Source: Laguncularia racemosa (taxonomy: Eukaryota > Streptophyta > Magnoliopsida > Myrtales > Combretaceae). Taken from it: DNA of 64,000 nt. The notes below the pieces were generated by a model. That model searched no databases, was not told where the DNA came from, and saw only the letters and a list, made by a program, of their open reading frames with translations. The DNA is taken from the NCBI GenBank assembly GCA_037954665.1, contig JBBMOL010000065.1:1426001-1490000 (forward strand). The letters run 5' to 3'. How positions within the stretch are numbered: position 1 is the first letter of the stretch; the number at the start of each line of letters is the position of its first letter. Below, piece by piece: positions 12,200 through 24,100 of the stretch. The position numbers and the translations under genes were made by a program.

Positions 12200-12500
12200 A
12201 TTCTAGCTTAAGTCCCAACCTACATCTAAGGTGAATAGATTACTAATTCATCAAGTCCCAACCTTTTCTGAAGTGAATAGACCCCGATGGCCCAAACACA
12301 TCAAGTCCATGCTAACACTCAAGTGTAGAGACCCTTACATCTACGTTAATGCCTCAACAAACGGACTCTTAATAATATTAAGTCTCCACTAACACTTAAG
12401 CAAATAGACCCTTAAGCCTATGTCAGTTCTTCAATAAATGGACTTTTGATTTTGACTAAGTCCACACTTTAACAAAAGTGAACAGACTTCTATGTTCCTT
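12200..12500 (+). repeat. Degenerate 65-80 bp tandem repeats downstream of integrase
   Basis: The words TCAAGTCC, AACACT(C/T)AAG and (A/G)TGAATAGAC recur four to five times in the same order with drifting spacing. This matches the 3' untranslated position of a Tat-like element, between the pol end and the antisense ORF. Confidence 0.5.
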
Positions 12501-12954
12501 AACCACCTCATATGTTAAAGTGCTCAACCTCTTCAAGTCACATCAAAAGACTTACACCTTCTAACCACATAAGTAGCTCATTGATAGGACTTAGGTCTAA
12601 ACATTCGAGTACCCCTTAAACATGTAGAGTAAAGAGAAAATAGAGAAAAAGGTGGAGAATAGTACTTGAGAAAGTAAGAAAACAAAGCAACATAAGAAAA
12701 TTTAGAAAAATCCTTTCATTCATTATAGTTAAAGAACAAGTACACTAGACAGGCTGGCATCTTGACCTCGAGAAAAGAAAGGAAATATAAGCAAAGGAAT
12801 GAAAGAGAAGTATAAAAGGAAAAGCAAAAAATAGAGAGCTTCTAGTCTTCTAGACTAGTCTCCATTAAGCACTTAAAAACTTGGTCAAATCTTAAAGTAA
12901 TTGCTTGTTTAATGGAAGCTAGCTTGGTCAGGAGTAGGGGATTGGCAAGATGAT

Positions 12955-15900
12955 CTAAACTTGGTGGAGTAGGTGGAAGATCTTCAACATCCTAGTTTTA
13001 GCCTTGCTCTTTAGCTGTATAACCCTACTCTTTAGCACAAGCCTCTTCCTCGAGGACTTGGCCTTGACCGCTGGGCAGCACCTCCTCCTCAAGGTTATCT
13101 TTGGTAGCTTTTTTGCCTTCAACCACCTTAGACACCTTGACCTCCTCATCATCACAAAAGGCTAAGCAACTCAAGTCGTATTCAGGATGAATATTTAAAA
13201 CCTTCGACCCGGTGGTTTTGATGCCTTCCAAAAACTTCTTCTCCTAGAGAGCCGCCCATTTAGTGCTCTTTATTATCTTGTCAAAGAGCTCATCCTCCAT
13301 AGCTACTTTGCTCAACTTAGTGACAACCCAGATTTGATCAACCTTGATTTAGAGCCACTTGATCTCCTTTCAAAAACCTCTCTCTATTGTTGAATGGCTA
13401 GCCTCTTGAGCTTATAGATTTTGGACCCTTTAGATTTTGCCCTCTACTTCCTTTAACCTCTACTTCAACACAAATCTATCATTAGAAAACTTTAGATAAC
13501 CACCATAAAGCCTCTTATGCTTCCATTTAAGAAGTTCATGCTCCTTATGAATCTCCTTTACTTGCTGGAGGTTTGACCCCCATACATTGAATGACTTTAT
13601 CGGGTGCACTAAGAATTGCAAAGTAATGAAAGCAAGGTTAAATGGCAAACAAAAACTAAAGTAAAGATAGAGAAAAGAGGTAAAACACCAAACAGTTTTC
13701 TCATGGAGTTTTTCATAAATTAGCATCTCCACCACCTCCTTAGTCATCCCCCGAAAGCTCTCCTCAAAGGTGACTATGTCTTGAGGCAAGATGTAACGAT
13801 CCTATAAGGAGCTTAAAAGTTTTAACTAAAAGCTATTACGTTATATATGCACTTGTTACGTGATAACTGTCCTATGAGTCAAAGCTCACAAGACTCTGTA
13901 TAAATATTTAATTAATTACAACAATTCATATTACATATAGTTATATAACAAGAATATATATATAGATTTTCATATTTCACAATTGACCAAGATTACAGAG
14001 AATCTGAATCTTTTACCAAAATAATTTAATAGCTAGTAACTCTAAATTTTACAAATTCTATTTTTATATTAAGTTCTTAAGAATAAGATTATAACTAAAA
14101 AATCTACTATGACACATCTTATGCTATCAATCTTGATTCAATTATTTGTTCAGAACATCTGCAATATGCCACAATTCATAGCAATAGCAATTCAATCAAT
14201 ATGTAACCATATAAATCAGATATCCACATTTCACAAATAATTAAATCAACACAATGATCATTTCTACTTTAATTTGTACCTTCATCATTTTTGTTTCCTA
14301 TTCCCATTGATTGCATCCATAAATTTTATTCAGTATAAGAGCTATATTTTTCTAACGTCGTGTAAAGGATTACATCTTGTATATTCATAAATATACATAT
14401 TCATATCTATTACAATATATAATACACTTTACATCTTATGTCTAGAGATACTTGTATAAGTACATTATGTATTTGTATATATTTTAGGGATTGGAATGTC
14501 GGGGAAGGAAAGTAAGAAAAATAAAAGTGGCTACCTACCGGTTGGGTAGTTGGAATTACACTGATGGCTAACTTAATAAACCAACTAGCTGGTGTTGCTT
14601 GAACTAGCTAAACGGTGGGGTCAATCTCCTATTGTTTGAGTAGTTTTTCCCATTTCATCTGGACACCAGTCATATTTTTACTCCCAAGCATTTTGTTCTT
14701 CGTCTCTCTTTCTCTCTCTCTTTTAATATTTTGCTTATCATTTCCTTCATATTCAAGTCATATTTCATCCACAAATTTCAAACAACACATCATAAGGAAA
14801 ATATAATGAACAATTAATTACAAACACTGTAGTAATTCATCGAATTTTGCACTCATCTCGATCTTTTGACTTAAAACTTGAAATAAACCTTGAGAAGTTG
14901 TGGAAGTTCAAGTTTTTTACCTAGTAATTAAAGAATAATGAAGCTTAGAGCTATATTTAGTAGCTAAACTTAACAAAACTTAAATAAAATTATGTTTATA
15001 AATTGTTTAGTTTGTGTAAACTTAACTCAAAATTTAAGCTCGTTATTTATTCATCAAGTCCAGTCTTATTGTGGAGTACTTTTTATAAGGATCACAATGG
15101 TGCTTGCAGTTTTTTGATTTAGATGAAGTATGAAGAAGTTATGAGTTTTTGAAGTTTTGGGGAATTTTTGGTTTCGTAGAAAGAAAGAAAGAAAATTTGA
15201 GGAGGGTGTGGGGCTTTCAAAGAAGGGAAAATATGACGAGAGAGAGAGTGACTTTAAGGAGAAGGGAATATGAGGGTGAGAAATATCTAATTACAGGTTT
15301 AGCTAGTACACATACTAATGACTTTATTAAGTTATCTAAACTATAATATTTTTATACAAAAATTTACTGGTAGACTAAATAAAGTATTATAAGTATAAAT
15401 GTACACTAAAAAATTCTATTTAGCCACCTTAAACCTAAAATTTTAATTTTAGTTTCTTGTTTATTATAAATTACCTAATGAATCTACTTTCTTCCTTACA
15501 TTTAGCATTTAAAATCCATTATTGTTTATTATAAGATTTGCCCTATACTTAAATTATTAATATAGTGTTAATATAATTTAAATATTGGTCATTGATCTTT
15601 TCAAAGCTTTTGTTCATTATGAAATTTACTTGTAAAGCTTTAGTAATTTGAAATATTGAAATTAAAGCTTTATATTAGTGATTATGTTATTATATCATAA
15701 CTTTACATATAATTATTTTATTATGTAGTTACTTTTTATTATTATTAGGACTCTTATGGTTGTACTCATATTTAATATTCATAATTACACCATCATTGTT
15801 TACTAATGTATAAGAGAAATTATTTTTAAGACCTTAAAATTCATTATCATTGCCTTATGTTAACACAATTATAAACACTTCATAAAATACAATTTTATAT

Positions 15901-18077
15901 ATAGATATGTTAATAGAAATGATTTGAAAAGTCGTAAAGTTAAATACTATAACAAAATATAAAGTTATGGTTTGTAAATAGAATACCTTTTATATGCATA
16001 TCTATGCTAAGTAATATTATGTATATAATTCAAAAGTTTTTAAAAGTAGTCAATGTATTATATATACATACATATATATATTTATATATACATATATAAG
16101 CCTTTCTATATTTTATACTTAAAGTTGATATTTATGAAATGCTATAACACAAAGCAATTGACAAATATAGTAAATATATAGTAACTATCATATAAATTTA
16201 ACTTATACATATAGCTTGCATATATATACATACATAGACTATTATATACTTCTTTGAAGATAATAATTACATGTATTGCAAGTAAATATCAATATGAAAT
16301 TACTCAACAACATATAATATTGATTCAAGAATAATTATACCCTTTTTTTACAAGATATACTTCTTCATAAATAATAATATAGGCTTATAATATAAAAAAC
16401 ATATCAATACAAAATACATACTTATAGTTATATACATATGCAATATAAAATCTTTTGAAACCATTAGATCAAGTATTGAATTATTATTTGTATACTTGTA
16501 TAACTTATATTTGTAGGTTTCAAATTTTTCTTTTTTTTTTTTGTATGCCTTTTTTAGTATCAATATATTAAAGTAACTTAATTTTTATTGTTTACCTTTC
16601 TAAATTTTCTAAATCGTAAAAATGTCATTCTTGCCACCCTAGTTTAGAAATACTTATCGTTTTACTTATTTTCTTTAGTTTTTGTATATTTTTTCTAAAT
16701 TTGTGAGGCATTACATAGGATTGACCCCTTAGGAGTTCACAACTCTTTTTGCTATTGCCCAGCATAAAGTCTAAGCTAGAGACCTCCCACTTAGGCTAGA
16801 AAGTGTTATCTTTGGCCTTAGCAAATTTAGCTAGCTTGGGGACTGATGTGGTTGCTTCTTCGACCCTCTCCTTAGCATGACAGGTTGGATTGGCATCTTT
16901 CCTCTAAGCCTTGTGCTTAGGAGACTCAAGCTTAGGATCTAACTGCACAACCTTATCCCGAGGCCTCTTCTTCAAGACATGACCAATTCTTTCATTAGTT
17001 TTTCCCTTCAAACTCAACTGAGTTGAAGGGTTTACTAGAGGACGTAAGGCTAGTTGGTTAGTGGGAGCTAGAACATGTTTGTCCCTTATCGATAATGTTG
17101 TGTCTTAAGACTTTGAAGGGGGTACCTTCTTTAAAGTAGCTTCGGCGACAACCTTTCCATCCTTCTTAGTAGCAACTATGGCCTTGCACTTAGTAAGCAA
17201 GTCAATTGCCAAGCTCTCCTTCAACTAGATATTTGCATAAAGAAAAAGATAAGTTAAGAGAGGTATAATAAAGGATAAAATAAATATTATTGTGCTGAGC
17301 ACAAGCTTTCAGGGAGAGCCCATCCCTTAGTTGACTGAATGAGCTGCCTCTCCATGATAAGCTCACCTCGGCATGGTAGTGGTGGTAAGCATACCTCCTT
17401 CACCTTTGATGAGCACAGTTGCAATCAACTTCCTATCATATAAGTACTCGTCAATGACCTTTAGGGAATTTTGGAACCCGCTCGACCTCCTCCTTAGTTT
17501 AGTGAGGAGCCAATCTACCCCCACTCTATCATTGGAACCCAAAGATCGAATTGATAAAGTCCTATTTGGGTTAACCTAGCTCTTTTAAAAGTCTCGATCC
17601 TCTTCGGTGGTCACCAACAAAAACTTGCTCTTTTAGCCATGTACTAAGGACTCTAAGTCGACCAACAACTTCCACCTTAGTCAACTTGTTAAGTAATACA
17701 ACCTATCATTTGATCTCTTTAACTTGTAGAAGAACCTTAAGAGTTAAGTGGCTTACAGTAGAAAAATGCTCACATGATGCCTTGAGCATAGTTAGTAACT
17801 TGAATGCATTGGGCATAAGTTGCATTGGTGGGACCTAATGGCAGTTGAAGAATTCTCTTTGGAACTCGGAGAATGGAGCCCTTAGTCCAAATTCCAGGTG
17901 CTTCATGTACAAGTAGAAAAAATGCCCTATGGTGTGAGTTACCTTATCATTTGCCTAAGGATGGTATAGTTTGCACCCTTGAGGATGTAAGTGGAAATGC
18001 TTCCTCAAGTTAATGAGTTCCTCATGTGTAAGGGTGCTCCTAACGCCATTAGGCGTGTTTCCCTCCTCCATTGCCAT
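12955..18077 (-). pseudogene. Antisense ORF: putative gypsy-type transposon protein (PF04195-like), interrupted
   Basis: On the minus strand an ATG at 18,077 opens a frame reading LTHEELINLRKHFHLHP, then FYLYMKHLEFGLRAPFS, then PPMQLMPNAFKLL (to about 17,750). Around 17,690-17,510 it continues as YLTS.LRWKLLVDLESLVHG and RSLGSNDRVG. This order resembles the plant family Pfam calls 'putative gypsy type transposon'. A basic region follows (17,250-16,720), then, beyond a 2.9-kb inserted LTR, DIVTFEESFRGMTKEVVEML (13,789 down), a possible intron, a coiled-coil-like stretch and an acidic end (HPEYDLSCLAF near 13,190). Many stops are present. Position and orientation, opposite to integrase and downstream of it, match the antisense ORFs known in Tat-lineage elements. 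Its function is unknown. Confidence 0.6.
13792..16715 (-). mobile_element. Solo LTR (2.9 kb) inside the antisense ORF
   Basis: The segment starts TGTAACGATCC and ends GAGGCATTACA, so it has TG...CA ends. Read on the minus strand it begins TGTAATGCCTCACAAATT and contains a GGGTGGCAAGAATGACATTTTT-like word early on, typical of chromovirus LTR starts. Flanks are CAAGA (13,787-13,791) and TAGGA (16,716-16,720). They match at three of five positions, and both differences are transitions, so they may be a decayed target duplication. The antisense coding sequence resumes on both sides. No internal retrotransposon domains are seen, hence solo LTR. Orientation is inferred. Confidence 0.6.
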
Positions 18078-18689
18078 GTAAATTGGCTACAAAGGCTTTG
18101 CATCCTCGTCATCATCAACATAGACATCTTTTGAGACCTATGCTATTGTCTCCATGACATTTGTACTCCTCTCCAATTTAGGGGGATACATTACAAGAAG
18201 ATGATGATGTAGAAATGGCAACCATACCCGTTTTGTGGTTAAGATGAGGAAAAAGAAATAGAAAACAGCCAGAAGTGCAAACAAATGTGAGAAATTTTGA
18301 GAGAATTCAAGGAAGTGCTTAAGAACAAGAGAAGAATGTTGAAGAAGACAAAAGCGTTGAAATGAGGCCAACAATTGATCCATATAAGCAAGGGTGCAAC
18401 AAACAAAGAGATAGTTAATCGCAGCATCATGACATGATGCCTTTTGATTTGATCTTGATACGTGTCTCACAATCCAATGGACTGTGAGGATCTTTCATAC
18501 GTGGATGACACACATAGACATCGCCCAATATGACCAAGACAATTGTGCTTGCCATTAAATGCCCTAAAATTTATGCCTTTACGTCAAATCAAATTAAGAC
18601 TTCTTCGAGAAGCTACTGTAACCTCAGATCAAATCCTGCTATAGAATTTTAAAAATGCTTAGTCTAATAAAGAACCATGCCTAGTTAAG

Positions 18690-18730
18690 CTCAACTCAGT
18701 GGGGGCAAAAGCATGACACTAAAGTAATTT
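18690..18730 (+). other. Possible polypurine tract and LTR start of the Tat-like remnant
   Basis: A purine-rich word CAGTGGGGGCAAAAGCA ends at 18,713 and is followed by TGACACTAAAG. This is what the end of the internal region and start of a 3' LTR would look like for the element carrying the integrase fragment and antisense ORF. No partner LTR is in view. Confidence 0.3.
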
Positions 18731-21169
18731 AAAGTATTCGTTTCATTTGATAGTAGTTTAGAAATAATTGTAGACAATAACCCATGAACCTAGTATACAT
18801 AACATTATGGCAGTTAAATACAATGAAAAAGTTACTGCTTCGAATGTTAAGGCTCTAACTCCAACTCATGAAGGTGTTGGGTTTTAGGGCCCAAAGTTTA
18901 GCTTTGCTAAATTGGGCATTTCATATTAAATATTAATTATATTCATATTAAAAATAGGTTATAATAACTTTTTGGTTGTAAATGATGGGGGAGATGAATG
19001 CAAAAGGATAGTAGTTGGTAGTTCATGGTGATGATTAATCATCATGATAAATATAAATGGAAAATGATTTTTATTATTAAAAAGAGGAAATCACTTTGTT
19101 AGTGTCCATTGATGTTTCCTTGGTTACTAACTGTCTAATGTAATGTTGATCACTGCAGTTATTTCTATCACTACTTATAAAAATTACATATATTTACCGA
19201 TTGTTAAAAGATTATTACTACTCGATGATTGTGAAATTTTACATATGGAAAATTTTGATAGAGCTTCAAAAAGAAAAATCTTTTCTATGAAGTAAACATG
19301 CCTTACTTGAAAAGAAACATTAATTTGTCTCAACAAAAATTGATGTAAAACACAACTAATTAGAAGGTTAATGTTAATTCTTTTTTTTTTCCCTTTTTTA
19401 TTCGAGTTGAATTAATATGAGTGGAGATTATGTTTTTCCTCATAAAATTAGTAAAAATTTTAATATATAAATCTAGACAAAAAATTGCATATTTACCTTT
19501 CAAGCAAGTCATAAGAACTCATTTGATCATTCAGTTTAAAAAGCTAAATTTATTTTATCATTTGATGTCAAAATCTAACTTTAAAGATTATCAGACTTCA
19601 AATGTATTCATTTTAATTGGTGTGTTTAACAATGTAAATAAACAAAATTGAATGGAATATATAAATACTTATTATTAAGTGATTATCACAAATGATAAGA
19701 AAACAAAACAATTATAGGACTTTAATCCTTTGAATACAAAGATTTTGATTACACTAAGATAATAGAATTTAATTGCCAAAAAATCAACTTCTATGCCTAA
19801 GTTAGAATTCTATGTTGTTTGTTGTGTCATGATCTTTTGATAAATACCTCTTCTTGAATGGAAAATCTTGTATTTTATAGTGGCTTGAATTGTATCTTTG
19901 ATGGTTATCCATAATCCTAGTATTTTCAAGATACTTGTGGTATTACCCAATCAAAATTTGCATGTTTGCATGCCATTTTCACCCTAAAACAAAATTTAAG
20001 TTTTTGCTCAATTGAAGGACACAAAATTTGAGTCCAATTGAAAGTGTTAGTGTTAGTGTTACTTAATGATTTTTAGCTTAGTTTGACTAAGCTCACCCAT
20101 GCTCTATTATTTAGAAAATGATATCTTTGTTTTGATCAAATTCATGATAAAATTAGAATACAACTTCGATTCAATAAAATTAGATTTTTTTTAACTCATT
20201 TAATTTGGACTACATATGTAGGCTTGTTGAATTCAGTAGTTTAAACCTTGAGCTTTGTTAAGCTACTTGAATTGTTGAAGCTTGACTCAATTATAATCCA
20301 TTCAAACATGACATTGAGCTTGAATAGCTTATCAATAAGATTATTTATTTATTTCATTCAAAGAGGCTTAAATTGAGGTACTTAATTATTGAATTATGTT
20401 GTATTTGCATGTTATGAAAACTTGGATGGGTCAAGCAATGTGGAGATGGATCATACCTTTTAAAGTCTATGCCCAAATACTAAAATGAGTTAAACTATAA
20501 ATTAAAACTTGAACTCAACAAAATAACAATGAATACAAATTATTATGAGTATCTTGTACTAACCCTTTGAGCCAAGGTGGATCTAACCAGAAGCATATTG
20601 GACAATGGGCCCAATGATCCCTAGTTGAACAGACAAGAGCCTGCCAAATTAGGAGGACTTTGCAACCAAACATTAGTAAAAAAAGTAAGTAATAATTGCA
20701 TTTGACCAAACTTCGATTCTTTTTCCTTCTTGTTTTCTTGTAGGAATGGTCAATGCTTGTAAGCATAAAGGAAAACTAAATCTAACTGATTCTTAAAAAA
20801 TAAATAACTGACAAATCAACTTTTTCCCCTTATCTCAAAGGTTGATACTTCAAGTGTTAAGATATTAATCCAACTAAATCTTAAAAATAAAAAACTAATT
20901 CTAATCAAATCCTAAAAATAAAAAAATAAATTTTTGATAATAATAAAATCATATTATGTGGAATAAAATAAATTTCACTTCCACATCACATATACACCAT
21001 TAACGTGTGTCAAGAGATACAAAAATGCTTCCTCAAGCAATTTTCACCACTCAAGCCAACAGAAAGATCAAGCTGTGCTAGCAAAAATTGATTGTCATCC
21101 TCTGAAAGGTTATGGATACGAATATTACGTTACAACAGAGCAAGCTCAACACAGAGAACTAAACACTGC
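18731..21169. other. AT-rich intergenic stretch
   Basis: I see no coding sequence. There are AT-rich runs, a short GTGTTA triplication near 20,045, and AGCTTGA-type words at 20,220-20,330 that resemble those in HIPL intron 1. The part next to 21,169 should include the 3' UTR of the HIPL gene. Confidence 0.5.
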
Positions 21170-24100
21170 CTAGCTTAGCAGCAGAAGCAGCATGGAAACT
21201 GCTGTGAGCACCAACTTGTGATCCCAAAAACTCAAAGTGTTGGCATGTGATGAAGGGTTGGAGGTGGGGGCAGTGCTTTTGGTCGTGTTCTCTTTTGCGC
21301 AAGCGTAGCTGCATCGACTAGGACGAACAACTCTATAAACACCACCACTAGTTAGAGCAAACAAATCCTTAGTGTTATCTTCTCCAAATGAGTAAATGTA
21401 TCCTAGAGATGGAAGAGGACTTCCTTCCACCCTGTCACATTTTATTGGAGAATCCTTGGCACAGTCAAAAGGGATTTGGTTAGTGGTGAAATTTCCACTA
21501 TTTTCAGGCACTTCAAAACCTGCCCAAATTGCTCCAGCATACAAGTCTCCATATATGTAACTGAAAGTTAAAAAAATGATGATGTATGAGGATTTATCAT
21601 ACTGCAAAAGAGTGTAAGGACTTAAGAGTCATGGGTTTATTCTAATTTGCTAAAGAGAAAAGTGCAATATCAATCCTCAACTTTGACCGATGTTCTGTTC
21701 ATATGTGCAATGAGTATTCCAGTTTTAGCAACTTCTATTTTTCCAATTCATCATCTTATATATAATTTTTACATCCAAATTGTCAAAATGAGATACAAAG
21801 AAAGAATAAAATGAGAATAAGACACAAATAGGGTAGATAAGATGATTCAAGTGCACCAACCAATACACGAATAAGATGCAAAAAAGATACAGATAAGAAT
21901 GAAACTTTCTAAGCATTTTTGACAAGGCACACATAAAACAGGTTACATCAAACCACCATATGTATAAGATAAGAATAAGACACAAGCAAGATGCATATAA
22001 AAATAAGATGAGAATAAGACAATCTAAACAAGTTTAGGGACTTATAAATTAAAATTAAATGAAGATTGGTTAAAAGGACTAAATCTAAATCTAAAATCCC
22101 TTTGATAAAAGATGATCTGCAAAATTGACTGCGAGGAAAACTGAAATAACTTACTTTCCATAGGTGCATGGATCTGTCATTGACCGGTAGAAGTAGCCCC
22201 CAGTAATTGATGCAGACCCTAGTTTTTTGTTTACAGTTGAGTGGTTGTAACCCAAAATAGGAAAAATTGGGTTTATTGACTTCGCAGATGTGTTTCCACC
22301 AGGAGATTCTGGAGGAGTAAATAGGTGTGGTCCTTCATAGACGCGCCAGCCATAATTTCCGCCTTTGGTAATTAAATCTACCTCTTCATAAAGATCCTGG
22401 TAGATATAAGACATGAATCTGATTAGACCAAACTTGGTCGTTCAAGAAATATAATAAGGTAAGGATGAGCTAGATGGTAGCAATATGGAAGTCATAGAGC
22501 AAGAAGAACCATGGAGGATAAACAAGCAAGTAGGACGGATATATGTAGATATGGGTGTATATTCTATTAATTTTCTTTGATCTATGGGAAAATGGAACCT
22601 ACATGTGGCCACGTTTTTTTATGTATGGTCTCTAATATGATATCTGTTAAAAGGTGAATACAGGATGCACCTAATTTTAGATTTTAGATACATCCGGTTG
22701 CACAATAAAAGGTCTGCATAATAGCAAAATCAATTATCTTGTGATAAACTAGGAACTCGATTGACTTTCTCCTACAGGCCTCAGTGCATGCAAAAAAATT
22801 GCTTCCTGTTCTTGATCAAGAAGAAGAGAGATTGTCCTATACCTGCCCCACATCTGCACAAACAAAGTAGGAAGGTCTAGCTGAATCAAAGCTGCATCGC
22901 CAAGGATTTCTCATGCCTAAAGTCCATATCTCAGGCTGCAATTCGTCATCTTCAGTATATGGATTATCTTCAGGAATAGAATAATTTCCCCAGAGACCAA
23001 GTTTATTTATTTCTTCAACGCCTGAAAGCACACACCACAATCAGCATTTGAGAGATGTCAAATTCAAAAGTGAACATGGTAGCATCATAATCTCTTAGCA
23101 ATGCAAACAAGGAAATCAATGCCATCTGCCATGAACTGCTTTACTCACTTGGCATATTATCAACATCCAATCGCATAATCTTCCCAAGCAATGACTTTTT
23201 GTTTTGTGAAAAATTGTAAGGATCTCCATTACTGCCACCATCTCCCATCATGAAGTACATGTATCCATCACTTGGGCCAAAAAGGATCTGTCCTCCATGA
23301 TGAGAGGTGAATGGGAGACCCATTGTGAAGATTCTCCTCACTTCAGCAGGTTTCGCACTTGTTGCCTGGGAAAATCCACGCTTTGTCACTATTAACCAAT
23401 TAATATAAAAACCCAACCAGATGTAATAAGCTTAAACTTTTAGATAAACTAGTTGTGGATTTAAAAGTTATGATGGAGTTGGAGATCCTGAGTTTGGATC
23501 ACTTTATCCTCATTTCACCCTATTTAATTAGTCATCAATCTAATGGGTTTCAGTTTATCCCAGAAGCGTGGGGAGAGTACTAAATGGTAAGTATAATAGT
23601 CTACACTGCATTTACAAGCATATGCTTTTCAGTGGGTTGTGAAGCTAAATTTTAACAATGACAAAACCTATTTGACAACAACAGCAAAATGAGAGTCAGT
23701 TGTGGTAGAATTTTACCATTGAAGGCTGAGATGAAGAACCATTGACGGAGTATTCTGCAATGACGCTATGATGTTGGCAAGGTTGTGCACCATTATCAGG
23801 AGGTAGCTTTGAAGGATCACAATTGACATCTGAATTACATGAACACCTTCCTGTACATCCTGGCCATTTCACCTTATCACAATTGAAAGATGCAAAGAGT
23901 CTACCATTCTTCACAAAGTTAGGATGAAATGCCATGCCCATCATCCCGAATACAGTATCGAAATTGACTTCATCAGTTAGATCTAGAAACGGGCTGGATT
24001 CATCAAGGTCCATTGTTTTTCCGGACCCTTGTTCTGGAATGGTTGCTAGGAAAATCTGGCCCTTTTGGCTGGAGAAAAAAGCACGGTTTGAGCCATCAGG

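Noticed and set aside
18138..18470. 110-codon minus-strand frame with a hydrophobic stretch
   Set aside because: It lies upstream of the antisense ORF start in its leader region and has no recognisable motif.
21725..22169. Hydrophobic minus-strand frames
   Set aside because: They lie in intron 6 of the HIPL gene.
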